Origin: CAIWHR01 sp963709525
GTDB lineage: Bacteria; Pseudomonadota; Gammaproteobacteria; Burkholderiales; Casimicrobiaceae
Assembly (NCBI GenBank): GCA_963709525.1
Contig: CAVPXB010000014.1
Coordinates: 220,319 to 284,318, forward strand
Direction of reading: 5' to 3'
Length of the DNA stretch: 64,000 bases
Made by a program: the position numbers and the translations under genes. Shown piece after piece: positions 9,871-17,273 of this stretch. The notes below the pieces were generated by a model. It was not told the DNA's origin and did no database searches. It worked only from the letters and a program-made list of their open reading frames with translations. Positions within the stretch are counted from its first letter, which is position 1; every line of letters begins with the position of its first letter.

Positions 9871-10803
9871 CTACAGCGGCGCCACGCGATCGTGGTAACG
9901 CGCGCGATAGAGGAGCCGCGGCCGCCCTGCATCGTCGACGAAGCCGGTGCGCTCGTGCAGCACGTTGTTGCAGACCAGGCCCATCCCCGGCTGCAGCGTC
10001 AGGCGGTGGATCCACGCCGACGGACCCGCCAGCAGCCGGGTCAGCGCTGCGGCGGCGGCACCGACGTCGGGATCGGGATGCCAGACGATGCTGCGCGTGC
10101 GTGCGGTATAGCGCATCGACAGCGTTCCGCTCAGCGGGTCGACGCGGAACACCGGCCCCGTTTCCGCGGGCCGCGCGGTGCCCTCGTCGTCGACGCGCTC
10201 GGGGATCGTCATCGCGTCGGGGCGCAGCAGCGCACGCACGAGGTCCGGGCTCTCGTCGCGCAGCAGCAGATAGGCGATCTCGTGGTCGAGTAGCCCCGTT
10301 TCGCCCCCCTCCGCCGCGTTGGCCACGCAGTGCAGCACCATGCCGAGGATCGATCGCTCGGGCGGGTTGTAGTAACCGTCGGTGTGCCAGCGGATCGGCC
10401 GATCGGTGTAGGGAATGAAGTCGGCGCGGGTGCCGCCCGCGGCAACGCTGACCTGGCTGATGCCGTCGTCGTCGGCCAGCCAGTTGCGGTCGAGCCGGTG
10501 CAGCCCGAGCTGGCGTCCGAGGAGCCGCGGGATGTCCTTGTCGGCAACTCCCGCAAGCGGGCTCGCGTACACGGCCATGTTGGTCCGGTCGATGGCGTCC
10601 AGAAGCGCCTCGCGCTCGGCAGCGGTCAGGGCCCGCGGGTCGTCCACTTCGACGATCGGCAACGCCATTCCGGCCGGATAACGGTGGAGCTTGCGGTCGC
10701 GCCACGCTCGATACGCGACGTCGGCGTCCGGATCGAACGCACCGTGGCCGTGGCCCGGCGCGACGACGGACGCCGCCGCGCTGCTTTCACTCGCCGGTGA
10801 CAA
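9871..10803 (-). CDS. TauD/TfdA-like Fe(II)/2-oxoglutarate dioxygenase
   Basis: A 310-residue protein of the TauD/TfdA family. The iron-binding facial triad is visible as HTD near residue 141 (RWHTDGYYNPP) and a distal His near residue 285 (NNVLHERTGF). An arginine for 2-oxoglutarate follows in the C-terminal part. Such enzymes hydroxylate substrates including sulfonates, so release of sulfite from an organosulfonate is conceivable, but the substrate is unknown here. It overlaps the preceding gene (10787-11389) by 17 bp and ends a six-gene minus-strand set of sulfur-linked genes. It differs in length from E. coli TauD (about 283), so a specific taurine role should not be assumed. Confidence 0.8.
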   Translation of the reverse strand: MSPASESSAAASVVAPGHGHGAFDPDADVAYRAWRDRKLHRYPAGMALPIVEVDDPRALTAAEREALLDAIDRTNMAVYASPLAGVADKDIPRLLGRQLGLHRLDRNWLADDDGISQVSVAAGGTRADFIPYTDRPIRWHTDGYYNPPERSILGMVLHCVANAAEGGETGLLDHEIAYLLLRDESPDLVRALLRPDAMTIPERVDDEGTARPAETGPVFRVDPLSGTLSMRYTARTRSIVWHPDPDVGAAAAALTRLLAGPSAWIHRLTLQPGMGLVCNNVLHERTGFVDDAGRPRLLYRARYHDRVAPL

Positions 10804-11389
10804 CGCGCTCGCTCCTTGCCCGCCGGCCGGGCGTCTCGCCCAGGAGGCCCGCCATGCCGCGACGCAGGGTGTCGGCCGCCTCCGGGGCCTCGCACTCGAT
10901 CACCTGGGCGATGGCGTGACTCTGCTCGCCGGCATCCATCACCTCGGCGATCCGGTGGCCCAGATAACGGAGCAGCCCGTAGTCGGGGCCCGCGTCGGTC
11001 CACGCGTAGGCCGCGCACTCGGCGGCGCGCGCATTGACGGTGGCGATGAAGCGACGGCGGATCTCGTCGGGCGTCGCCGCACCGAGAAGATCGGATTCGT
11101 TGTCGGCGAGGATATCGCCGGTCCGGCGCGCCATCGCCGTCGTGAAGGCGACGCGCCAGACCTCGTCGCCGCGGGCGTGCGCGATCCGGTCGCCACCGAT
11201 CACCAGGAAGGCGAGGAACTCCTCGACGAAGGCGAAGAATTGCGGGCCGGGCGCCACGTCGAAGCACGCGGCGCGCATCGTCTTGACGGCGTTCTGCGCG
11301 ACCCGCCAGGCGATGAACGCCGCCGCCCCCGCGACCTCGTCGGCGCTCTTCGGACCGCCCGCCTTGAACCAGTGGCTCTTGACCCTCAC
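10787..11389 (-). CDS. Conserved-looking protein of unknown function
   Basis: A 200-residue, predominantly helical-looking cytosolic protein with no signal peptide or membrane segment. It begins MRVKSHWFKAGGPKSADEVA. I do not recognise a family. Notable features are a charged N-terminus, an aromatic/hydrophobic stretch (FFAFVEEFLAFLVIGGDR, residues about 50-67) and few cysteines. It overlaps the TauD-like gene downstream by 17 bp and follows the double-TusA gene by about 70 bp, so it is probably cotranscribed with sulfur-carrier genes. A role in sulfur metabolism is inferred from position only. The downstream overlap and the codon pattern support it being a real gene. Confidence 0.6.
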   Translation of the reverse strand: MRVKSHWFKAGGPKSADEVAGAAAFIAWRVAQNAVKTMRAACFDVAPGPQFFAFVEEFLAFLVIGGDRIAHARGDEVWRVAFTTAMARRTGDILADNESDLLGAATPDEIRRRFIATVNARAAECAAYAWTDAGPDYGLLRYLGHRIAEVMDAGEQSHAIAQVIECEAPEAADTLRRGMAGLLGETPGRRARSERVVTGE

Positions 11390-11459
11390 CGTGCGCCTCC
11401 GCGCGCGCCGGGCCCCGCCCGCCGGGGCCCCGGGCCTGCTGCGCGTCGCGGCGTCGGCA

Positions 11460-11948
11460 TCACGGCTTGCGAATGTAGAACTCGAACTTTCCGGCGCCGA
11501 CCTCCTCGGTCGCCAGCAGTGCGAAGCCGGTCGCTTTCACCCATTGTGCGATGTCGGCGCGGATGCCCGGGCAATTGCTGACGAGCTTCAGCGTCTCGCC
11601 GGACGCCATGCTGCCCAGCAGCCTTTTCGCCTCGACGACCGGGCCCGGGCAGACGACACCCGTGAGATCGAGCACGGCGTTGGGTACCGGGTGGTGCGTG
11701 CGCCCGCGCTGGATGTAGTAGGCGTGGCTGCCGTCGGGCTGGCGCTCGCTGCGCATCACGTGGTTGTCGGTGTGACGCGACCAGGCGAAGAGGTCGTCGG
11801 GCGTGCCCGGACAATCCGAGTACAGCAGCAGCACGTCGCCGGGCTGGAGGTCGTCGACGATGCGCTTGGCCCCCAAGAGCGGCGCGGGACAGCTCGCGCC
11901 GCGCATGTCCAGCGTGACGGCGGGTGCGGGTATCGAAGCGTCAGTCAT
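11460..11948 (-). CDS. Double TusA-domain protein
   Basis: A 162-residue protein made of two TusA-like domains. The first has CPAP at residue 20 (MRGASCPAPLLGAKRI) and the second CPGP at residue 100 (LTGVVCPGPVVEAKRLL). Each domain has a second cysteine at the turn where TusA has DPG (SDCPGT, residue 46; SNCPGI, residue 126). The fold and CPxP cysteines suggest persulfide carriage in the cytosol. Two acceptor sites in one chain could pass sulfur between domains. The ATG at 11948 is chosen over one 30 bp upstream because AAGGA precedes it. It lies 54 bp after the DsrC-like gene, in the same direction. Confidence 0.85.
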   Translation of the reverse strand: MTDASIPAPAVTLDMRGASCPAPLLGAKRIVDDLQPGDVLLLYSDCPGTPDDLFAWSRHTDNHVMRSERQPDGSHAYYIQRGRTHHPVPNAVLDLTGVVCPGPVVEAKRLLGSMASGETLKLVSNCPGIRADIAQWVKATGFALLATEEVGAGKFEFYIRKP

Positions 11949-12002
11949 CGGGATGCGTCCTTCGGTCGTCCGTGGCACGGGTGGGCCGCGACCGTCGCGC
12001 CG

Positions 12003-12332
12003 TCAATAGCCGCCCTTGCCAAAAGGTTGTGGCAATCCTGCGATCTTCGCCCCCTGCTTGGCCGGCCCCACCGGGAACAGATCGTACAGCGCCTTGCTGT
12101 CGAGTTCGGGATGCTGCGCCTGGAGACCCTTCAGCAGCGCCCTGAAGTTCGGCGAATGCCCGTTGGCCTGATACTCGTCGCGCAGGTGGCGAATCACCTC
12201 CCAATGCGCGTCGGTCAGCGCGATGCCCTCGGCTTCGGCAATCGCCACGCAGGTTTCGTCGCGCAGATCTGCCTCGAGCAGATAGCCCTCGGCGTCCGTT
12301 TCCAGTTCCTGCCCCCCCACCTTGTATGCCAT
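12003..12332 (-). CDS. DsrC/TusE-family paralogue lacking both active cysteines
   Basis: A 109-residue protein that aligns along its whole length with DsrC (YKVGGQELETDAEGYLL; ALYDLFPVGPAKQ). True DsrC (17274-17609 here) has PAKQACKIAG and ends PTGCI, carrying the two redox cysteines on its swinging arm. In this protein the first is alanine (PAKQGAKIAG, residue 95) and the C-terminus is GKGGY, so both are absent. It cannot form the DsrC persulfide or trisulfide. Cysteine-less DsrC homologues have been proposed to be regulatory. It sits between the Cmx6-like and double-TusA genes, 24 bp and 54 bp away, and is divergent from dsrA. Confidence 0.85.
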   Translation of the reverse strand: MAYKVGGQELETDAEGYLLEADLRDETCVAIAEAEGIALTDAHWEVIRHLRDEYQANGHSPNFRALLKGLQAQHPELDSKALYDLFPVGPAKQGAKIAGLPQPFGKGGY

Positions 12333-12356
12333 CGTCGCTCCCTTCCGTCGTCTGAA

Positions 12357-12944
12357 TCAATCGGCCGTCGTGATCGTCTTCGCCGGGACGAAGATCCCCC
12401 AGCCCAGACGGCGATCGCCGCCGATCCCCTGTGCCTGCAGCCGCAACGAATCCTCGGCGCCGAGTTCGTGCACCGACAGCGCGAAGCCCGCGATCGCGCG
12501 CTCCCCGGCCCGGCCCGCCCGCGCGCCGCCGGAGATGAACGGGCTGGCGACCCCCAGCGCGTTCAGCGCCGCAGCGACCTCGTCCTGAAAGCCGCGCTCG
12601 TCGGGCGCGGCGCTGGCCACCCGCTGCGCATGCAGCGTCGCGCTCGGACGCAGCGCACGAGCGGCGCTCTTCCCGACCGCGAGGGAATGCGCGCCGAGCG
12701 CGAGCCTGGCCCCTTCAAGCGCCGCGCAGTCATCGTGTCGCGATGCGGGGAGGCGCAGGACCAGCTTGGTGCGCCGCGCGAGCAGCAGCTCGCCATAGGG
12801 CGTGCTCGAACCGCGCAGCGGATGCACGCCGACCGCCTCGGCCGATGCGAACCACGGCAGCGCCTCGACGATCGCCTCCAGCAGCGGCAACGCATGCTCC
12901 GCCGGCACGCTGGTCCCGGCGACGTCGTACACGATATCGATCAT
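12357..12944 (-). CDS. Cas6/Cmx6-like RAMP-fold protein
   Basis: A 195-residue protein whose pattern fits the type I-MYXAN Cas6/Cmx6 family. MIDIVYDVAG is followed by a leucine-rich helix, then VGVHPLRG (His41), paired strands LVLRLP, and a C-terminal glycine-rich loop GIGGDRRLGWGIFVP near residues 173-187, the RAMP hallmark. Cas6 proteins bind and cut CRISPR RNA. Here there is no CRISPR array or other cas gene, and the neighbours are sulfur-transfer genes. RNA binding is therefore possible but unproven, and the protein may have been recruited for another task. The ATG at 12944 matches the family start. An in-frame ATG at 13043 would add a low-complexity Gly/Ala tail. Confidence 0.65.
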   Translation of the reverse strand: MIDIVYDVAGTSVPAEHALPLLEAIVEALPWFASAEAVGVHPLRGSSTPYGELLLARRTKLVLRLPASRHDDCAALEGARLALGAHSLAVGKSAARALRPSATLHAQRVASAAPDERGFQDEVAAALNALGVASPFISGGARAGRAGERAIAGFALSVHELGAEDSLRLQAQGIGGDRRLGWGIFVPAKTITTAD

Positions 12945-13055
12945 CCCGCTGGCCGGCACCGACTCAGCCCCTCCCACGCCGTTCGCGCGCGGACCGCCCC
13001 CGCGCGTGGCGAGGCTGCCGGCCCGCGCTCCTGCGCCGGGCATCAGGCTTCCCGG

Positions 13056-13286
13056 TCATGGCCGCTTGCCCGCAGCCGACGCCTGCGCCTCGCTCCAGCG
13101 CAGCATCGCCGCGCCCCAGGCTCCGGCCGTCTGCGGATCGATTTCGAAAACCGTGAACCGGCTGCGCTCCCGGATGCGCACGCGCAGCAGCGGCATGCCG
13201 CCGGCGTCGTGCACGAACTGCTGCAACTCGATCTCCTGCCCGCCCAACGGGGCCCTGAAGCTGCCCAGGCTGGTGATGTCCGGCAT
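13056..13286 (-). CDS. Small conserved-looking protein at the head of the sulfur-carrier operon
   Basis: A 76-residue soluble protein starting MPDITSLGSFRAPLGG, with alternating charged and hydrophobic stretches that look like beta strands, and no cysteine. I cannot assign a family. It is the first gene of the minus-strand set (small protein, Cmx6-like, DsrC-like, double TusA, unknown, TauD-like) and is divergent from dsrA across 364 bp. Purine-rich GAGGAC lies just before the ATG. Its position suggests a sulfur-related role, but that is guilt by association. Confidence 0.6.
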   Translation of the reverse strand: MPDITSLGSFRAPLGGQEIELQQFVHDAGGMPLLRVRIRERSRFTVFEIDPQTAGAWGAAMLRWSEAQASAAGKRP

Positions 13287-13650
13287 GTCCTCGTACCTCG
13301 TCTTCCTGTTGGCGGTTCGCGTCGCACACGATGCGCGGCAGGCAGAATACTCGCACCGAAACTCCCGGCCGCCTTGATCTGCGGCAAATGCTGCGCTTCC
13401 GAATTCGCGTACATTCTGGGCGAGTCTCGCTTAAGCTGTGTCCGCGGCCGCGGCAGGTAGCGCGAAAATACCCCATCCGGGCAGTGACTCCACACCCGAT
13501 CCGGATTATTTCGCGGTAGCCGGCCAAAGTGAAGGCGGGCGTGGCAGCGTGCGCCCCGGGATTGCGCACGGATGCGAGCCGCGTCGCGCGCTCGACCACG
13601 TTGCATGCTACGCCGGGCACATCCTCGCAGCCCCGGCAAGGAGATACTTT
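13287..13650. promoter_or_regulatory. Divergent control region between the sulfur-carrier operon and dsrA
   Basis: This 364-bp gap must hold the promoters for both directions. The only clear signal is AAGGAG at 13638-13643, placed well for the dsrA ATG at 13651. The stretch around 13390-13480 is less GC-rich than its surroundings and is the likeliest promoter location. I see no convincing -35/-10 pair, palindrome or terminator. Confidence 0.5.
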
Positions 13651-14949
13651 ATGGCCAAGGAAATGCACCCGACCCCGATGTTGGACGAACTCGAGACCGG
13701 TCCGTGGCCGAGCTTCGTCACCGGCTTGAAACGCCTCGCCCAGGACAAGGACTATGTCGTCGACCTGCTGGGCCAGCTCGAGCACTCGTACAAGACGCGC
13801 AAGGGCTACTGGAAAGGCGGCACCGTCGGCGTGTTCGGCTACGGGGGCGGCGTCATCCCGCGCTTCACCGAGGCCAGGGACGAGAACAACAAGCCGCTGT
13901 TTCCCGCTGCCGCCGAGTTCCACACGCTGCGCGTGATGCCGCCGGCGGGGATGCACTACAACACCGACGTGCTGCGCAAGATGGCCGACATCTGGGAAAA
14001 GCACGGCTCGGGGCTGATCGCGCTGCACGGCCAGTCCGGCGACATCATGTTCCAGGGCGCGACCACCGCCAACGTCCAGCCCGCGTTCGACGCGATCAAC
14101 GAGCTCGGTTTCGACATGGGCGGCGCCGGGCCGGCGGTGCGCACGGCGATGTCCTGCGTCGGGGCCGCACGCTGCGAGCAGTCCTGCTACGACGAGGCGT
14201 CGGCGCACCGGACGGTGATCAACAGCTTCCTCGACGACATGCACCGGCCGTCGCTGCCCTACAAGTTCAAGTTCAAGTTCTCGGGCTGCCCGAACGACTG
14301 CATGAACTCGATCCAGCGTTCCGACATGGCGGTGATCGGAACCTGGCGCGACAACCTGCGCACCGACGAGCCGCTCGCCCGCAAGTGGTTCGCCAAACAC
14401 GGGATGAACGAGCTGGTCAACGACGTCGTCGCGCGCTGCCCGACCAAGGCGATCCAGCTGAAGGCGGTCAAGGACCTCAAACCCGGCGCGTCGGTATCGA
14501 CCGTTGCCGTCAGCGACTCCCACGGCCTCGAGATCGAGAACCGCGACTGCGTGCGCTGCATGCATTGCATCAACGTGATGACCGGCGCGCTCGCGCCCGG
14601 CAACGACCGCGGCGCAGCGATCCTGCTCGGCGGCAAGCGGACGCTGAAGATCGGCGACCTGATGGGCACGCTCGTGGTGCCGTTCATGAAGCTCGACACC
14701 GACGAAGACCGCGAGAAGCTGGTCGAACTCGCCCAGAAGATCATCGACTTCTTCGCCGAGAATGCGCTGGAGCACGAGCGCACCGGCGAGATGATCGAGC
14801 GCATCGGGCTGGTCAACTTCCTCGATGCGATGGACATCGAGGTCGATCCGAACATGGTCGCCGTGCCGCGCACGAACCCCTACGTTCGCATGGACGGCTG
14901 GGACGACGAGGTCGCCAAGATCAACGCCCGCAAGGCCAGGGCGGCCTGA
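13651..14949 (+). CDS. dsrA: Reverse-type dissimilatory sulfite reductase alpha subunit
   Basis: A 432-residue DsrA of the oxidative rDsr type. The siroheme-[4Fe-4S] cysteines are seen in SCVGAARCEQSCYDE (near residue 168) and FSGCPNDCMNS (near residue 210). The inserted ferredoxin domain has NRDCVRCMHCINVM (near 300). With DsrB it forms the cytosolic alpha2beta2 enzyme that oxidises DsrC-bound sulfur to sulfite. A strong AAGGAG precedes the ATG and length is normal for the family. dsrB follows after 25 bp. Clustering with dsrEFH and dsrL, which mark sulfur oxidizers, supports the oxidative direction. Confidence 0.97.
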   Translation: MAKEMHPTPMLDELETGPWPSFVTGLKRLAQDKDYVVDLLGQLEHSYKTRKGYWKGGTVGVFGYGGGVIPRFTEARDENNKPLFPAAAEFHTLRVMPPAGMHYNTDVLRKMADIWEKHGSGLIALHGQSGDIMFQGATTANVQPAFDAINELGFDMGGAGPAVRTAMSCVGAARCEQSCYDEASAHRTVINSFLDDMHRPSLPYKFKFKFSGCPNDCMNSIQRSDMAVIGTWRDNLRTDEPLARKWFAKHGMNELVNDVVARCPTKAIQLKAVKDLKPGASVSTVAVSDSHGLEIENRDCVRCMHCINVMTGALAPGNDRGAAILLGGKRTLKIGDLMGTLVVPFMKLDTDEDREKLVELAQKIIDFFAENALEHERTGEMIERIGLVNFLDAMDIEVDPNMVAVPRTNPYVRMDGWDDEVAKINARKARAA

Positions 14950-14974
14950 CGCCGGCCGCCCCGAGGAGAAAACG

Positions 14975-16057
14975 ATGAGCCAGCCCCAGATCCAGATGCG
15001 CCGCCCGGTCGAATCCGGCGTTCCCGACAACAAGCAGTTCCTGCACCCGCTGCTCGCCAAGAACTACGGCAACTGGAAGTGCCACGACCGGCCGCAGCCG
15101 GGGGTGCTCCACCACGTTGCGCACGGCGGCGACGAGGTGTGGACCGTGCGTGCTGGCACGGCGCGGCAGCTGGACGTCTACACGATCCGCAGACTCTGCG
15201 ACATCGCCGACACCTACGCCGAGGGCCACGTCCGCTTCACGATCCGCTCGAACATCGAATTCATGCTCTCGTCGGCCGCCAAGGTCGCGCCGCTCGTCGA
15301 CGCGCTCGAGAAGGGCGGCTTCCCGGTCGGCGGCACCGGCAACTCGGTGGCCATGATCGCGCACACCCAGGGCTGGCTGCACTGCGACATCCCCGGCACC
15401 GACGCCTCGGGCGTGGTCAAGGCGCTGATGGACGAACTCATCGACGAGTTCCGGCGCGAGGAGATGCCCAACCGCGTCCACCTTTCGACGTCGTGCTGCG
15501 AGATCAACTGCGGCGGCCAGGCCGACATCGCGATCATCGTCCAGCACACCAAGCCGCCGAAGATCAACCACGACCTCGTCGCCAACGTCTGCGAGCGGCC
15601 GACGGTCGTCGCCCGCTGCCCGGTCGCGGCGATCCGGCCGGCGATGGTCAACGGCAAGCCCTCGCTCGAGGTCGACGAGAAGAAATGCATGTGCTGCGGC
15701 GCCTGCTATCCGCCGTGCCCGCCGATGCAGATCAACGACCCCGAGCACTCCAAGCTCGCCATCTGGGTCGGCGGCAAGAACTCCAACGCGCGCGCCAAGC
15801 CCACGTTCATGAAGATGGTCGCGGCAGGCCTGCCCAACAATCCGCCGCGCTGGCCCGAGGTGGCCGAGGTCGTGAAGCGGATCCTCCGTGTCTACAAGGA
15901 AGACGCGCGGCCCTGGGAGCGGCTGTCCGACTGGATCGAGCGCATCGGCTGGCCGCGCTTCTTCGAGTGCTGCGACCTGCCGTTCACCAAGTACCTGGTC
16001 GACGACTGGCGCGGCGCGCGTGCCACGCTGAACGCCTCGACGCACATCCGGTTCTAG
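14975..16057 (+). CDS. dsrB: Reverse-type dissimilatory sulfite reductase beta subunit
   Basis: A 360-residue DsrB starting MSQPQIQMRRPVESG. It has the siroheme-cluster motif HLSTSCCEINCGG near residue 170 and ferredoxin motif CMCCGACYPPCPP near 240, which carries the second iron-sulfur cluster. DsrB binds the catalytically active siroheme (siroamide). An in-frame ATG exists further upstream inside dsrA, but GAGGAGAAAACG before 14975 and alignment with known DsrB fix this start. It is followed by dsrE after 26 bp. Confidence 0.97.
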   Translation: MSQPQIQMRRPVESGVPDNKQFLHPLLAKNYGNWKCHDRPQPGVLHHVAHGGDEVWTVRAGTARQLDVYTIRRLCDIADTYAEGHVRFTIRSNIEFMLSSAAKVAPLVDALEKGGFPVGGTGNSVAMIAHTQGWLHCDIPGTDASGVVKALMDELIDEFRREEMPNRVHLSTSCCEINCGGQADIAIIVQHTKPPKINHDLVANVCERPTVVARCPVAAIRPAMVNGKPSLEVDEKKCMCCGACYPPCPPMQINDPEHSKLAIWVGGKNSNARAKPTFMKMVAAGLPNNPPRWPEVAEVVKRILRVYKEDARPWERLSDWIERIGWPRFFECCDLPFTKYLVDDWRGARATLNASTHIRF

Positions 16058-16083
16058 GCGGACGAGAGAGACGCGGGACGGAC

Positions 16084-16440
16084 ATGAAGTTCGGAATCCT
16101 CGTCAACGAAGGGCCCTACCAGCACCAGGCCAGCGACTCCGCTTACCTGTTCTGCAAGGCCGCCCTCGCCAAGGGGCACCAAATCCATCGCGTCTTTTTC
16201 TACCACGACGGCGTCAACAACGCGACGCGGCTGACCGAGCCGCCGCAGGACGACCGCAACATCGTCGTGCGCTGGACCAAGCTCGCCGAGGAACACGGCG
16301 TCGACCTCGTCGTCTGCGTCGCCGCGGCGTTGCGGCGCGGCATCCGCGACGACAACCTCGCGTCGGGATTCCGCATCTCCGGCCTCGGCCAGCTGGTCGA
16401 GACCGGCATAGAGGCCGACCGGCTGGTCGTGTTCGGGGAT
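16084..16440 (+). CDS. dsrE: DsrE sulfurtransferase subunit (stop codon missing)
   Basis: The first 119 codons encode a clear DsrE (MKFGILVNEGPYQHQASDSA; VCVAAALRRG with the active cysteine near residue 78; ending DRLVVFGD). DsrE, with DsrF and DsrH, forms a hexamer that relays sulfur from TusA to DsrC in the cytosol. Known DsrE ends exactly at VFGD, but here the next codon is TGG and the frame stays open far into dsrF. A GC-rich hairpin repeat begins right here. Either the stop was lost when the repeat arrived or a base is wrong. The loop before FRISGLGQL is shorter than in Allochromatium DsrE. Confidence 0.85.
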
Positions 16441-16573
16441 TGGCAGCACTTGCGCGCAGCGCCGCATCGCTTCGCGGGACAGCCTTCGGCTGTCCTGCGC
16501 TGCTTGTGTTCGCTACCCCCTGAGGGGGCGCTCGGCGCCCTTCGGGCGGCCGGGCGGGCGCGAGGACCGCGCC
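16441..16573. repeat. REP-like hairpin repeat between dsrE and dsrF
   Basis: Three hairpins occur in a row. An 8-bp stem GGACAGCC/GGCTGTCC lies at 16477-16495, CCCCCTGAGGGGG at 16516-16528, and GCCCTTCGGGC near 16537-16547. This resembles the short palindromic intergenic repeats common in Burkholderiales. It may slow or partly terminate transcription within the operon, or protect the upstream mRNA. It starts directly after the last dsrE homologous codon. Confidence 0.7.
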
Positions 16574-16945
16574 ATGACAGAAGGCGCCACGAAGAAGTTC
16601 ATGTTCGTCAATCGCACCGCGCCCTACGGCAGCGTCTACGCGCTCGAGTCGCTGGAGGTCGTGCTGATCTCCGCCGCCTTCGACCAGGACGTCTCGCTGG
16701 TCTTTCTCGACGACGGCGTCTACCAGCTCAAGAAGGGGCAGCAGACCAAAGGCATCGAGACCAAGAACTTCTCGCCGGCTTATCGCGCGCTTGCCGACTA
16801 CGACGTCGAGAAGCTCTACGTCGAGCAGGCGTCGCTCGCGGCGCGGGGCCTCAGCGCAGCGGATCTGATCGTCGACGTCACCGTGCTGACATCGCGCGAG
16901 CTCGGCGCGCTGATGGACGAGCAGGACGTCGTGCTGAGTTTCTGA
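16574..16945 (+). CDS. dsrF: DsrF sulfurtransferase subunit
   Basis: A 123-residue DsrF (MTEGATKKFMFVNRTAPYGS; ESLEVVLISAAFDQDVS; ending DEQDVVLSF). It is the middle subunit of the DsrEFH hexamer and lacks the active cysteine of DsrE, as usual for DsrF. It helps form the complex that passes sulfur to DsrC. It starts just after the hairpin repeat, with no strong ribosome-binding site visible because GC-rich repeat sequence occupies the leader. dsrH follows after 9 bp. Confidence 0.93.
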   Translation: MTEGATKKFMFVNRTAPYGSVYALESLEVVLISAAFDQDVSLVFLDDGVYQLKKGQQTKGIETKNFSPAYRALADYDVEKLYVEQASLAARGLSAADLIVDVTVLTSRELGALMDEQDVVLSF

Positions 16946-16954
16946 GGAACGAGG

Positions 16955-17251
16955 ATGCTGCACATCGTCAACAAGTCGCCGCTGGAGCGCAACGCGCTTG
17001 CCGCCTGCCTGCGCATCGCCGGCGGCGGGACGATCCTGCTGATCGAGGATGCTGTCTACGCGGCGGCACGCGGCACCGCCGTCGAGCCGCAGGTCCGCGA
17101 GGCGCTGGGTCGCTTCCGCATCGTCGCGCTGCAGCCCGACCTCGACGCGCGCGCCTTGGGTGACCGCGTCATCGAGGGGGTGACCACCGTCGACTACACC
17201 GGTTTCGTCGACCTCGTCGCCGAGCATCGCAACTGCCAATCCTGGCTCTGA
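16955..17251 (+). CDS. dsrH: DsrH sulfurtransferase subunit
   Basis: A 98-residue DsrH/TusB-type protein (MLHIVNKSPLERNALAACLR; ILLIEDAVYAA). The conserved cysteine is at residue 19 (AACLR). It completes the DsrEFH hexamer, which is the checkpoint between TusA and DsrC. It starts 9 bp after dsrF, with GAGGAACGAGG before the ATG, and is followed by dsrC after 22 bp. Size and gene order are normal. Confidence 0.93.
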   Translation: MLHIVNKSPLERNALAACLRIAGGGTILLIEDAVYAAARGTAVEPQVREALGRFRIVALQPDLDARALGDRVIEGVTTVDYTGFVDLVAEHRNCQSWL

Positions 17252-17273
17252 CACCTGCACAAGGAGAATTCCC

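Noticed and set aside
12357..13650. A CRISPR array near the Cas6/Cmx6-like gene
   Set aside because: I looked for regularly spaced direct repeats around the gene and in the rest of the window and saw none. No cas1, cas2, cas3 or effector gene is present.
13287..13650. Possible small genes between the divergent operon and dsrA
   Set aside because: Open frames here are extensions of the dsrA frame or antisense to it. The clear ribosome-binding site at 13638 marks the dsrA start.
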